DNA of 64,000 nt from Flavobacterium aeripolare (lineage in GTDB: Bacteria > Bacteroidota > Bacteroidia > Flavobacteriales > Flavobacteriaceae), in NCBI RefSeq assembly GCF_013294025.1, contig NZ_JABSNL010000003.1:167651-231650 (forward strand), in the 5' to 3' direction. The notes beneath the pieces were generated by a model that was not told where the DNA came from, ran no database searches, and saw only the letters and a list, made by a program, of their open reading frames with translations. Below are positions 56,323 to 63,858 of the stretch, one piece after another. Numbering within the stretch: position 1 is the stretch's first letter; every line of letters starts with the position of its first letter. Made by a program: the position numbers and the translations under genes.

Positions 56323-56885
56323 TATATAGCTAATTTATTGTACACTTCGGCGATTTTTACTTTTGCTCTTGATAGCCGCATCTTAACGGCACTTTCAGAT
56401 AATTCTAATACTTCTTGAAGCTCCTTTATAGGCACATCATCTTGGTATTTCATTTGTAAAATCATGCGGTCCTCAGGAGGAATCAGCGTTAGTGCTTTTT
56501 CCAGTTTATGTACTTGCATTTGATACAAAGTAGAGTCATTTACTTCGATAGCCAAGTCATACTGTTCTTCTACTTGATTTGAATGAGATGAAATCTTGCG
56601 CTCTTTATCACGATTGAGATAATTAACACAAAAATTATAAGTAACAGAATACAACCATGTAGAAAACTTAGACTTCCCGTTAAAACCTGAAATCTTTACA
56701 AAAACATGTAGAAATACATCTTGAGTTAAATCTTTGGCTTCATCTATAGATCGAACAAAACTGTAGCATTTATTATAAACTAAATGTTCGTATCGATCAT
56801 ATAAAACTCCAAACATAACTGTATCGTTAGTCTCTCCAATTTTTGATGCCAATTCTTCGTCAGTTACATCTTTGTATTTCTCCAC
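56322..56885 (-). CDS. ECF-type RNA polymerase sigma factor
   Basis: The 187-residue protein has region 2 (YDRYEHLVYNKCYSFVRSID, then AKDLTQDVFLHVFVKI and FSTWLYSVTYNFCVNYLNR) and region 4 (LIPPEDRMILQMKYQDDV, ELSESAVKMRLSRAKVKI), with no region 1 or 3. The start codon is GTG at 56885, with AAAGGA a few bases before. A promoter of the same type as those at 58055-58141 lies directly upstream, so the factor probably drives its own gene. Confidence 0.93.
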   Translation of the reverse strand: MEKYKDVTDEELASKIGETNDTVMFGVLYDRYEHLVYNKCYSFVRSIDEAKDLTQDVFLHVFVKISGFNGKSKFSTWLYSVTYNFCVNYLNRDKERKISSHSNQVEEQYDLAIEVNDSTLYQMQVHKLEKALTLIPPEDRMILQMKYQDDVPIKELQEVLELSESAVKMRLSRAKVKIAEVYNKLAI

Positions 56886-56900
56886 TTTGTATATCCTTTA

Positions 56901-56934
56901 TATAAGTTAGACACAACTATTATTACAAAGTCAC
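56901..56934 (-). promoter_or_regulatory. ECF-type promoter of the sigma gene
   Basis: On the minus strand it reads GTGAC (56934-56930), a 15-base spacer, GTGTCTAAC (56914-56906) and TTATATAA. Both boxes and the spacer match the two sites in the 57962-58161 gap. Confidence 0.7.
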
Positions 56935-56947
56935 TATTAAAACACAG

Positions 56948-57961
56948 TTAATTTTTAACTACAAAACTTACATCAACCCTACGAGCCATAGTTTCAGTAC
57001 TACTGTTTGTATCTACTCCATGATGTTGAGATAGTATTCTTTTTGGTGAGATTCCGTTCTCTATTAAAAACTGTTTTACCGCATCATTTCGAAGTAAAGA
57101 TAATTTATTATTGTAATCAATATTTCCTTTTTTACTACTATAGCCTTCTAAAAACACTAATAAGTTTGGATTGCCATCTAAATCTAGAGCTACCTCTCCC
57201 AAACGTATAGCATCACCTTGTTCTATTTTTGTAGCATTATTATCAAAAAAGACTTGCGCTTGTACCTTTTCATACTTCTCTTTCAAGATCTCTTGTACTG
57301 AAACAAATTTAGCCGATGGCTTTATAGCAACATCAGCTTGCTCTAAAGCTAGAGAATCTGTAACTACAACCAAATTATCTACGCGGTTTACATTTGCAAC
57401 TGTTTCTATTTTTTCAGCAGCCTTAGTACTGGTCGCAGCAACAACCGCCACTGCAGCTGGAACTGCAATCGTATTCACTTTTTGGAGCATCAATAATCGT
57501 TCTTGATTACGCAGTAAAGCGTCATATTTATTATTTAACAAGTTCAACTGTCGCTCATAGCTTTTATTTCTATCTTCTACATAGAGGGGTTTTTGAGTAT
57601 TATTTACTACAGTATTATAAATGGTATCTCTTATAACCGTTATTTTTTTTGATGATGTAAAAACAGTATCAAGTATCACTCTTTGTTTCAATATAGTATC
57701 TCTATTCATACGTAGAGTAGCTAATCGATTCTCTAACAGATTCATTCTTTGCGTCAAGCTATCGTTGTTAACCGTATTATATTCTGAAATAAGTTCACTC
57801 GTGATTTCATTTTTAGGCGCAACTGCAGTCTTTTGATTTTTAAACTTTTGCAAGATCGAAATTAAATGAGGCTTTGAAATCACTATCTCTCCCTCTTGGT
57901 GGTTTTGTCCAAAGAAAAGTGTTGTAAAAAGTAATAGGATAAGGGTCGTTTTTGTTTTCAT
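56948..57961 (-). CDS. OmpA-family protein
   Basis: The 337-residue protein has a signal peptide (about 1-18, cleavage after FFG). The middle contains coiled-coil sequence (about 60-160) and an Ala/Val-rich linker. The C-terminal OmpA-like peptidoglycan-binding domain (about 225-335) carries VFLEGYSSKKGNIDYNNKLS and RRVDVSFVV. There is no N-terminal barrel, so the protein is probably periplasmic and attached to the cell wall. It has its own ECF-type promoter and precedes the sigma gene by 62 bases. Confidence 0.85.
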   Translation of the reverse strand: MKTKTTLILLLFTTLFFGQNHQEGEIVISKPHLISILQKFKNQKTAVAPKNEITSELISEYNTVNNDSLTQRMNLLENRLATLRMNRDTILKQRVILDTVFTSSKKITVIRDTIYNTVVNNTQKPLYVEDRNKSYERQLNLLNNKYDALLRNQERLLMLQKVNTIAVPAAVAVVAATSTKAAEKIETVANVNRVDNLVVVTDSLALEQADVAIKPSAKFVSVQEILKEKYEKVQAQVFFDNNATKIEQGDAIRLGEVALDLDGNPNLLVFLEGYSSKKGNIDYNNKLSLLRNDAVKQFLIENGISPKRILSQHHGVDTNSSTETMARRVDVSFVVKN

Positions 57962-58054
57962 ACTATATTATTTATTGAATGTTGTCAAAATAGAAATTAG
58001 TTCTCAATTTAGAACTGATTGTATTATATCGTGCTCTTATGTTAAATAAGCAAC

Positions 58055-58089
58055 TTATAATTAAGACACTTAATAAATAGAAAAGTCAC
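58055..58089 (-). promoter_or_regulatory. ECF-type promoter of the OmpA-family gene
   Basis: On the minus strand it reads GTGAC (58089-58085), a 15-base spacer, then GTGTCTTAATTATAA (58069-58055). It points toward the OmpA-family gene, which starts about 95 bases further on. Confidence 0.7.
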
Positions 58090-58106
58090 TTTTTTTTAAA
58101 ATAATT

Positions 58107-58141
58107 GTGACCTATCAGTTTTTTATGTGTCTTAACTATAA
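58107..58141 (+). promoter_or_regulatory. ECF-type promoter of the lipoprotein operon
   Basis: GTGAC (58107-58111), a 15-base spacer, then GTGTCTTAACTATAA (58127-58141). It lies 20 bases before the ATG at 58162. It is the mirror image of the site at 58055-58089, with matching boxes and spacing. Confidence 0.7.
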
Positions 58142-58161
58142 ATCATTTAAATAGTAACAAC

Positions 58162-59082
58162 ATGAAAAAAATAACTTTAGTAGCATTAACAATACTCTCA
58201 CTAAGTTCTTGCGTTAAGAAACAAGATGGCGAAAATCCAGAAATCAAAAAAGAAATTATTCAAACCAACTCACAATTAAATAAGACCCTTGAAGAGCAAG
58301 AAGAAGCAAAGCAACAAATTGTTGCCCTTTCAAGAAAAAAAGATTCGTTGCTAAACGTGTTAAAAAGCACAAAAGAATCTATGGCGAGAATGAACGATTC
58401 AAAAATTGACAAAGGAATACAAGGAGTTAATTTAAAACTGAACGAACTAAAAGGTCAAAAAGAAAACATAGAAGAGCAAGTTACCTTACAAAAACAAGAA
58501 ATGGAACTAGCTACTAAAAAAATTGATCTATTAAATCAAGAAAAAGTGGTTTATGATGCACAACACAAAGCATTATATGATAAAGGTGCTGCGCCAAAAG
58601 ATTTTGCAAAAATAGACACTTTATTAGGAGCAATCAATGGAAAAATAAATGATCAAAAACGAAAAGTAAAAGCCTTAACTAGAAACATCTCTGATGTAGA
58701 AGACCAAGTATTATCGATTGATGGTCAACGTGATTTTCTAAGTAAAAAAATAAGAGAAGATTATAATGCTCAAGACATTTTTGGAGAATTTGCAAAAGAA
58801 GAAGAGTCTAAAGTAACCGATCAAATTACCGCTATTGACACGCAAATATCAAGCCTTACTGGTAACGTAAACAGCATCAACACATCTGTAGCGTCATTAA
58901 ATGATAGCATAACTGTAAAAACAGAGCAACACGATTTAAATTCTCAAAACCAAGCTGATGCTAATAAAACTCAAAACAGATTATACTATGCATTGATTGC
59001 AGTAGGAATTGTAATTATACTTTTTGCAGTATTTTATATCATCGGAAAAAGAAAAAAACAACAAAATAAAAAAACTAAATAA
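58162..59082 (+). CDS. Coiled-coil lipoprotein with C-terminal membrane helix
   Basis: The 306-residue protein starts with a lipoprotein signal (LSLSSC, cysteine at residue 17). A long Glu/Lys/Gln-rich coiled-coil region follows (about 25-265). One hydrophobic helix near the C-terminus (about 272-293, LIAVGIVIILFAVFYIIG) is followed by a basic tail (KRKKQQNKKTK). The combination of an N-terminal lipid and a C-terminal membrane helix with cytoplasmic tail is unusual. I do not recognise the family. It is the first gene of a four-gene run. Confidence 0.75.
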   Translation: MKKITLVALTILSLSSCVKKQDGENPEIKKEIIQTNSQLNKTLEEQEEAKQQIVALSRKKDSLLNVLKSTKESMARMNDSKIDKGIQGVNLKLNELKGQKENIEEQVTLQKQEMELATKKIDLLNQEKVVYDAQHKALYDKGAAPKDFAKIDTLLGAINGKINDQKRKVKALTRNISDVEDQVLSIDGQRDFLSKKIREDYNAQDIFGEFAKEEESKVTDQITAIDTQISSLTGNVNSINTSVASLNDSITVKTEQHDLNSQNQADANKTQNRLYYALIAVGIVIILFAVFYIIGKRKKQQNKKTK

Positions 59083-59084
59083 TC

Positions 59085-59519
59085 ATGGCAAATAAAAAAA
59101 CTTCAGATAAAAAGACTTCAGATAAAAAATCCATTTCAGCACTTGATTCAATTAAAAATTTCATTGGTAATGTTACTGATAATGTAATTGAAGGGACTAC
59201 GGTAGTTACCGAGAAGCTAAAAGACTCCAGTGCTAAAGCTTACGTTGCAAGTTCAGAAATAGTTGAAGAAGCAAACCAACGTATCCATTTGTACACTGAT
59301 AAAATTTCGCTTCAGAAAGAAGAGAAAATTATTACCGAAAGACAACAAGAAATTATAATGAGCTTTGGTACAAAATCGTTAAGCCACTATGTAAAAACGG
59401 ACACTTTACACAAACCATTTTTAACTGGTAATGAAATAGCGCCATTAGTTGAAGAATATAAAGGGAATATAAAAAACCTTATTTCTATCGAAAAAAAATT
59501 AAAAAAACTTAACAATTAA
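59085..59519 (+). CDS. Soluble helical protein of unknown function
   Basis: The 144-residue protein has no signal peptide or membrane helix. It begins with a duplicated TSDKKTSDKK stretch and is otherwise predicted helical and charged (for example VTEKLKDSSAKAYVASSEIV and ISLQKEEKIITERQQEI). It lies 2 bases after the lipoprotein stop and 3 before the next gene, so the genes are clearly co-translated. No known domain is recognised. Confidence 0.7.
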   Translation: MANKKTSDKKTSDKKSISALDSIKNFIGNVTDNVIEGTTVVTEKLKDSSAKAYVASSEIVEEANQRIHLYTDKISLQKEEKIITERQQEIIMSFGTKSLSHYVKTDTLHKPFLTGNEIAPLVEEYKGNIKNLISIEKKLKKLNN

Positions 59520-59522
59520 ACT

Positions 59523-59849
59523 ATGAGAAATATTTTACTCCTTGGGTATTTAATTCTGAATGTTTTTTTGTATACCCTCAACTTTGAGATCTTCCACACT
59601 CCTCAAGCCATTGATCTAGGATTTGGAATCTTCACGACATTCCCACTGCTTATTACTATGGCATTTGGATTGATCTTTTGCTTATTTTTCTTTCTTATGG
59701 ATAAGAACAAGCAAATGAAAAATGAAGCGATTATCGAGAATCTAAAAAATGAAATTACCATTAATAAAAAAGATTTTGAAATTGCTACTCTTAAAATGAA
59801 TTCTTCGGCTATAGAACCTCAAGTTGTGGTTGCTGAAGAGATCATATAA
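59523..59849 (+). CDS. Small membrane protein with cytoplasmic coiled coil
   Basis: The 108-residue protein has two membrane segments (about 3-19 and 34-59) and then a charged, probably coiled-coil tail (KQMKNEAIIENLKNEITINK). I do not recognise a family. It is the third gene of the operon, with 3 bases before and 20 after. It may act with the lipoprotein's cytoplasmic tail, but this is only a positional guess. Confidence 0.65.
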   Translation: MRNILLLGYLILNVFLYTLNFEIFHTPQAIDLGFGIFTTFPLLITMAFGLIFCLFFFLMDKNKQMKNEAIIENLKNEITINKKDFEIATLKMNSSAIEPQVVVAEEII

Positions 59850-59869
59850 ACAATTAATACTATTTTCAC

Positions 59870-61744
59870 ATGAAAAAAACGATATACCTCCTATTATTAT
59901 TCCTCTCAACTTTTGGATTTGCACAAGTAAAAGACATTAGCTTTACCGCTTCACCTTTTGTAGATTACACTTTTTACGACAAACAATCTGGTCTAGATAA
60001 CGCAACCTCTATTGGAGGGAAAATCGGGTTTGGTTTTGGAGAATATGTTGAAATCCGTGCCGTTTACATGCAATCTTTAGGTTTAAAAACTAGATTTTCT
60101 GATTTTGGGATTATAGGTTACGATGAAGGTACGTTTCAATCACAAGATGTTGATCTAACCCGTTGGGGAGGAGAATTCAAAACTAACCTAGGTAAAGGGC
60201 GCTTTATTCCTTACCTAACATTAGGTTCTGGAGTGCAAAACATTGCGATCAAAGACGGAGCAGATTTTGACCAAATATATACCAGTCTTGGTCTTGGCTT
60301 TAAAACCAAATTAACTGACCGTATCGTTTTTACTATTGAAGGAAAACACAATAATTATAACTTTAACGCTGGTGAAAATTTACTTACGGAACAGAACAAA
60401 AATGATTTTGGTGTGACCAATGCCGATTTTGAAACTAATGGATTGACAAATTGGTCTGCACAAGCATCCTTACAATTTTACTTAGGAGGAAGAAAGCCTG
60501 GTGCAATGAGCGAACTAGACAAGGCCTATTATAGTAAATTTAGTAATGGTTTCAAAGGTATACAGTGGATTATTGAACCTAGTATCAACTACATTAAATT
60601 TGATGATAAATCACTTTTCAAAGACACCTATTTAATGGGATTGTATGCTGGATTTGATTTTAACCAGTACACTGGTATTCGTGCTTTTTACCTTCAATCA
60701 ACAGAAAACGAACAAATCTCGACCTCGTTTGACCACCTATCTATGTACGGTTTGGAGTTTAGAGCAAGATTGAATGATGGAAACGGCGTTACTCCTTACT
60801 TAATATTAGGTGGAGGTATTTTAAACACACAAAGTGATTATTTAGGAAAAACAAATGCAGTAGTAGGTAGTGAAGAGTTTGCTGCGGCAGGTTTAGGATT
60901 AAACATCCCGTTAAGTAAAAGCATCTTGATTACTGGTGGCGTTAGAGGAATGATTACTTCTGGCGCAGATATAGATGATTTAACAAGTCCTGATTATTTA
61001 CAAACACACATTATGTACAATGCAGGAATTAAATTGAGTTTTGGTGGTAAAAAAGCAAATCCAAATGAGGTGTACAATGCGCAACTGAATGAGCAATTGG
61101 AAATCAAAGACAAGGAGACGCAAGTATATATCAATGAGAAAATTGCGCAAAACAACGCAGATAACTCGGATAAAATCGCCAATTTAAAACAAGAATACCA
61201 AGATAAACTTAATGGACTTGAAGCTGATCTAGAAAAAGCGAAAGCCAATAATGATATCGACAAAGCGGTAGTAATATTAGAACAAAAGAAAAATGCACAA
61301 AATGCACTGGAAGAAGTCGCTCTAATCGAAAAGAAAGCAGCTAAAAATCAAGAAGCACAGCAAATTAAAGCAATTGCAGCAACTAAAGAAGTGGTACAAC
61401 CAGTTGCAAAGGATAGTATTGTGATTGTTCCTGTAGCTAAAGTTGTTACCGACAGCGTGGTTACGACAAAAGTAGTTGCTCCTACTGTTGTGGTTGTAAA
61501 AGATACTACTGCTGCAAAAGTGGTTGCTCAAAAAGCTGCCGTAGCAAAAACTACAACTAATACAGAAGTGGTAGAATACATTAAACTGTCGCCAGCAGAA
61601 TTGGAGAGCTTGATTGACAAAGTAATGGAAACCAACAAAACCAATTATAACAATGCTCTTGAAAATGAAAAACTTAAAAAGAGAGTTGAAACGATAGAAA
61701 AAGCATTATTAGAGAAATCTAAGCCAGCGGTTAAAAAAAAATAA
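59870..61744 (+). CDS. Outer-membrane protein with duplicated beta-barrel and coiled-coil tail
   Basis: The 624-residue protein has a signal peptide (about 1-18, cleavage after FAQ). Two related OprF-like beta-strand regions follow, at about 22-200 and 230-400; compare GEFKTNLGKGRFIPYLTLGSG with LEFRARLNDGNGVTPYLILG. A coiled coil (about 405-500), a Val/Ala/Lys/Thr-rich linker (about 505-570) and a final helical part complete it. A periplasmic tail after the barrels is inferred. It is the last gene of the operon and is followed by a terminator. The name and function are unknown. Confidence 0.75.
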   Translation: MKKTIYLLLLFLSTFGFAQVKDISFTASPFVDYTFYDKQSGLDNATSIGGKIGFGFGEYVEIRAVYMQSLGLKTRFSDFGIIGYDEGTFQSQDVDLTRWGGEFKTNLGKGRFIPYLTLGSGVQNIAIKDGADFDQIYTSLGLGFKTKLTDRIVFTIEGKHNNYNFNAGENLLTEQNKNDFGVTNADFETNGLTNWSAQASLQFYLGGRKPGAMSELDKAYYSKFSNGFKGIQWIIEPSINYIKFDDKSLFKDTYLMGLYAGFDFNQYTGIRAFYLQSTENEQISTSFDHLSMYGLEFRARLNDGNGVTPYLILGGGILNTQSDYLGKTNAVVGSEEFAAAGLGLNIPLSKSILITGGVRGMITSGADIDDLTSPDYLQTHIMYNAGIKLSFGGKKANPNEVYNAQLNEQLEIKDKETQVYINEKIAQNNADNSDKIANLKQEYQDKLNGLEADLEKAKANNDIDKAVVILEQKKNAQNALEEVALIEKKAAKNQEAQQIKAIAATKEVVQPVAKDSIVIVPVAKVVTDSVVTTKVVAPTVVVVKDTTAAKVVAQKAAVAKTTTNTEVVEYIKLSPAELESLIDKVMETNKTNYNNALENEKLKKRVETIEKALLEKSKPAVKKK

Positions 61745-61772
61745 CATTCAAATCCTTTACGCATAAGGGTGA

Positions 61773-61810
61773 AATGGAGTATGATTTTTTCAAATTATAC
61801 TCCATTTTTT
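61773..61810 (+). terminator. Terminator after the lipoprotein operon
   Basis: The stem AAATGGAGTAT/ATACTCCATTT is followed by a T run. Confidence 0.9.
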
Positions 61811-61836
61811 AGTTAACTTCATAAAAAACAAACAAC

Positions 61837-62490
61837 ATGAAATATCAAGTTACGATCGACAACATTCAAACAATTGATGAATCGAATACCTATTGGTCTG
61901 TTGAAGATTATGTAAACCTTTTGAGTTTATACGGTTTTCCGGATGCAAAGAGCAAGGACATAGTAGAATTGCGCGAATTGCTGTTTATGGCGATTAGTGA
62001 CTATGAGCCAAATGAAGCTGCTGTAATTATCTTGACCTACAAATTATCGGATGAATTGACTGAAGGACAAATTGACCAAATATCAAATGATATGCTATTG
62101 GACAAGGTTTGCGAGGAATATCCTGTGATCAAACTACATGCTCGTTTGTTTCATTGCAACCAAATGTTGCACCATGCTTTCAACGGGAAATTTCCGAATG
62201 CGAAAGCTCTTGTGGTAAAATGTAAAATTACCGGCCAAGAAAAAGAAGTTTTGACCAAAGAGCAATTCTTAAAAATCATGAACAATGGTTTGGCAGAGGC
62301 CACACTTATTAAACGTCTTTTTGACGAACCAATGACTACCGAGGCTCCGTTTCCTGATGCGGAAGGAATTGTATGGGAATTAAACACGGTAGACAATGAA
62401 AATTACGAAATGATGACCTCTGAATATTGGATGGAGCGCAATGACATTATCGCTGGAGAGTTTGAAGGTGAAGTGTTAGAAGAAGCATAA
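61837..62490 (+). CDS. Protein of unknown function
   Basis: I do not recognise this 217-residue protein. It has no signal peptide or membrane segment, is acidic (especially the last 20 residues, EFEGEVLEEA), and has a mixed alpha/beta composition. It lies between two terminators, so it is probably its own transcription unit. Neither an ECF-type nor a TAnnTTTG element is clear in the short upstream region. Confidence 0.65.
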   Translation: MKYQVTIDNIQTIDESNTYWSVEDYVNLLSLYGFPDAKSKDIVELRELLFMAISDYEPNEAAVIILTYKLSDELTEGQIDQISNDMLLDKVCEEYPVIKLHARLFHCNQMLHHAFNGKFPNAKALVVKCKITGQEKEVLTKEQFLKIMNNGLAEATLIKRLFDEPMTTEAPFPDAEGIVWELNTVDNENYEMMTSEYWMERNDIIAGEFEGEVLEEA

Positions 62491-62527
62491 TATCGTTTTA
62501 AAATTCCATTTTGGACTTTTACATTTC

Positions 62528-62592
62528 AGCCACAGTTTGCTAACGTTTTCACTCAATTGTGAAAATGATTGTAAACTGTGGCTGATTTTTTT
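62528..62592 (+). terminator. Long hairpin terminator
   Basis: The outer stem AGCCACAGTTT/AAACTGTGGCT and an inner stem TTTTCAC/GTGAAAA are followed by a run of T. It closes the transcript of the unknown-function gene. Confidence 0.85.
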
Positions 62593-62648
62593 TGGGGTTA
62601 ACTTTCCTATTTAAATAAAAATATTCTGGCCGGACGGGTTTTGCATTA

Positions 62649-62708
62649 GGGATAGCAGCGGTATCCTTTGATGAAATGAAATGGAATCAAAGATATAGCG
62701 GATAGCCC
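62649..62708 (+). ncRNA. Dispersed structured element, copy F (short form)
   Basis: GGG (62649-62651) pairs with CCC (62706-62708). It has GATAGCAGCGGTATCC on the left and GGATAGC on the right. The inner stem CTTTGAT/AATCAAAG is short, and the apical GCGAC/GAAGCTC motif is absent. It lies about 130 bases upstream of rpoD. Confidence 0.6.
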
Positions 62709-62788
62709 GACCGTAGGGAATGCCCACATTTGATTTTGCTATGAAATAAACTAAAAAAAATTATTTTCATATTTTTTGTAACATTAAA

Positions 62789-62817
62789 TGTACTTAGTAC
62801 GTATAACTATATGTACA
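62789..62817. promoter_or_regulatory. Palindromic TGTAC-rich site before rpoD
   Basis: TGTAC occurs at 62789-62793 and again within ATGTACA at 62811-62817. The first is part of the near-palindrome GTACTTAGTAC (62790-62800). It lies between an A/T-rich region and the rpoD Shine-Dalgarno, where an operator would be expected. No regulator is identified. Confidence 0.3.
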
Positions 62818-62826
62818 CTTAAAATT

Positions 62827-62832
62827 GAGGAG
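62827..62832 (+). promoter_or_regulatory. Strong Shine-Dalgarno of rpoD
   Basis: GAGGAG ends 8 bases before the rpoD ATG at 62841. It is the only clear, well-spaced Shine-Dalgarno I noticed before a gene in this window, where starts generally follow A-rich sequence. Confidence 0.75.
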
Positions 62833-62840
62833 ACAACACC

Positions 62841-63704
62841 ATGAGACAACTTAAAATTACCAAGCAGGTAACGAATCGTGAAACTGCATCGTTAGACAAA
62901 TATTTACAAGAAATAGGTAAAGTTGACCTTATTACTGCTGATGAAGAAGTAGAATTGGCACAAAAGATCAAGGCGGGAGACCAACGTGCTCTTGAGAAAT
63001 TGACAAAAGCAAATTTACGTTTTGTGGTTTCGGTTGCAAAACAATATCAAAATCAAGGTTTAACGCTTCCCGATTTAATTAATGAAGGAAACTTAGGTTT
63101 GATCAAAGCAGCACAACGTTTTGATGAAACGCGTGGTTTTAAATTTATCTCTTATGCTGTATGGTGGATTCGTCAATCGATTTTGCAAGCACTTGCTGAG
63201 CAATCTCGTATTGTACGTTTGCCATTGAATAAAATTGGTTCTATCAACAAAATCAACAAGATGTACGCTTTGCTAGAGCAATCTAATGAGCGTCCGCCAT
63301 CTGCTGAAGAAATTGCAAAAGAACTTGATATGACGGTAAATGATGTAAAAGAGTCTATGAAAAACTCTGGTCGTCACTTATCAATGGATGCACCTCTTGT
63401 TGAAGGAGAAGATTCTAACCTATATGACGTTTTACGTTCTGGTGAGTCTCCTAACCCAGATAGAGAATTGATCCACGAATCTTTGCGTACTGAAATTGAG
63501 CGTTCTCTTGAAACATTGACACCTCGTGAGGCTGATGTAGTTCGTTTGTATTTTGGTCTTGGTGACCAACACCCAATGACTCTTGAAGAAATTGGAGAAA
63601 CGTTTGACCTAACTCGTGAACGTGTACGTCAGATTAAAGAAAAAGCAATCCGCAGATTAAAACATACTTCTAGAAGTAAAATATTAAAAACATACTTAGG
63701 GTAA
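62841..63704 (+). CDS. rpoD: Primary RNA polymerase sigma factor RpoD
   Basis: The 287-residue protein is the short Bacteroidota form of the housekeeping sigma factor. It lacks region 1.1, starts with region 1.2 ([20 protein letters not shown]), and has regions 2 ([20 protein letters not shown]), 3 and 4 ([20 protein letters not shown]). It should recognise the TTG-N19-TAnnTTTG promoters seen in the window. The strong Shine-Dalgarno suggests special translational control. Confidence 0.97.
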   Translation: MRQLKITKQVTNRETASLDKYLQEIGKVDLITADEEVELAQKIKAGDQRALEKLTKANLRFVVSVAKQYQNQGLTLPDLINEGNLGLIKAAQRFDETRGFKFISYAVWWIRQSILQALAEQSRIVRLPLNKIGSINKINKMYALLEQSNERPPSAEEIAKELDMTVNDVKESMKNSGRHLSMDAPLVEGEDSNLYDVLRSGESPNPDRELIHESLRTEIERSLETLTPREADVVRLYFGLGDQHPMTLEEIGETFDLTRERVRQIKEKAIRRLKHTSRSKILKTYLG

Positions 63705-63784
63705 TTTATCCTAAGGTTTAAAAGTTCTTGAATTCTAAAAATCACTTTTGCTTTGTAGATCATAAACTTTTAAATAATGACAAA

Positions 63785-63858
63785 CAACAGTTTGATTGAC
63801 TGTTCGTTTTTTGATTGATGATTGAAACTCCGGCTGATTACCGGAGTTTTATTTTTTA
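63785..63858 (+). terminator. Two hairpins after rpoD
   Basis: AACAGT/ACTGTT (63785-63805) with a T run is followed by AACTCCGG/CCGGAGTT (about 63826-63850) with T-rich sequence. Either could terminate rpoD transcription. The second overlaps the first unit of the tandem repeat. Confidence 0.75.
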
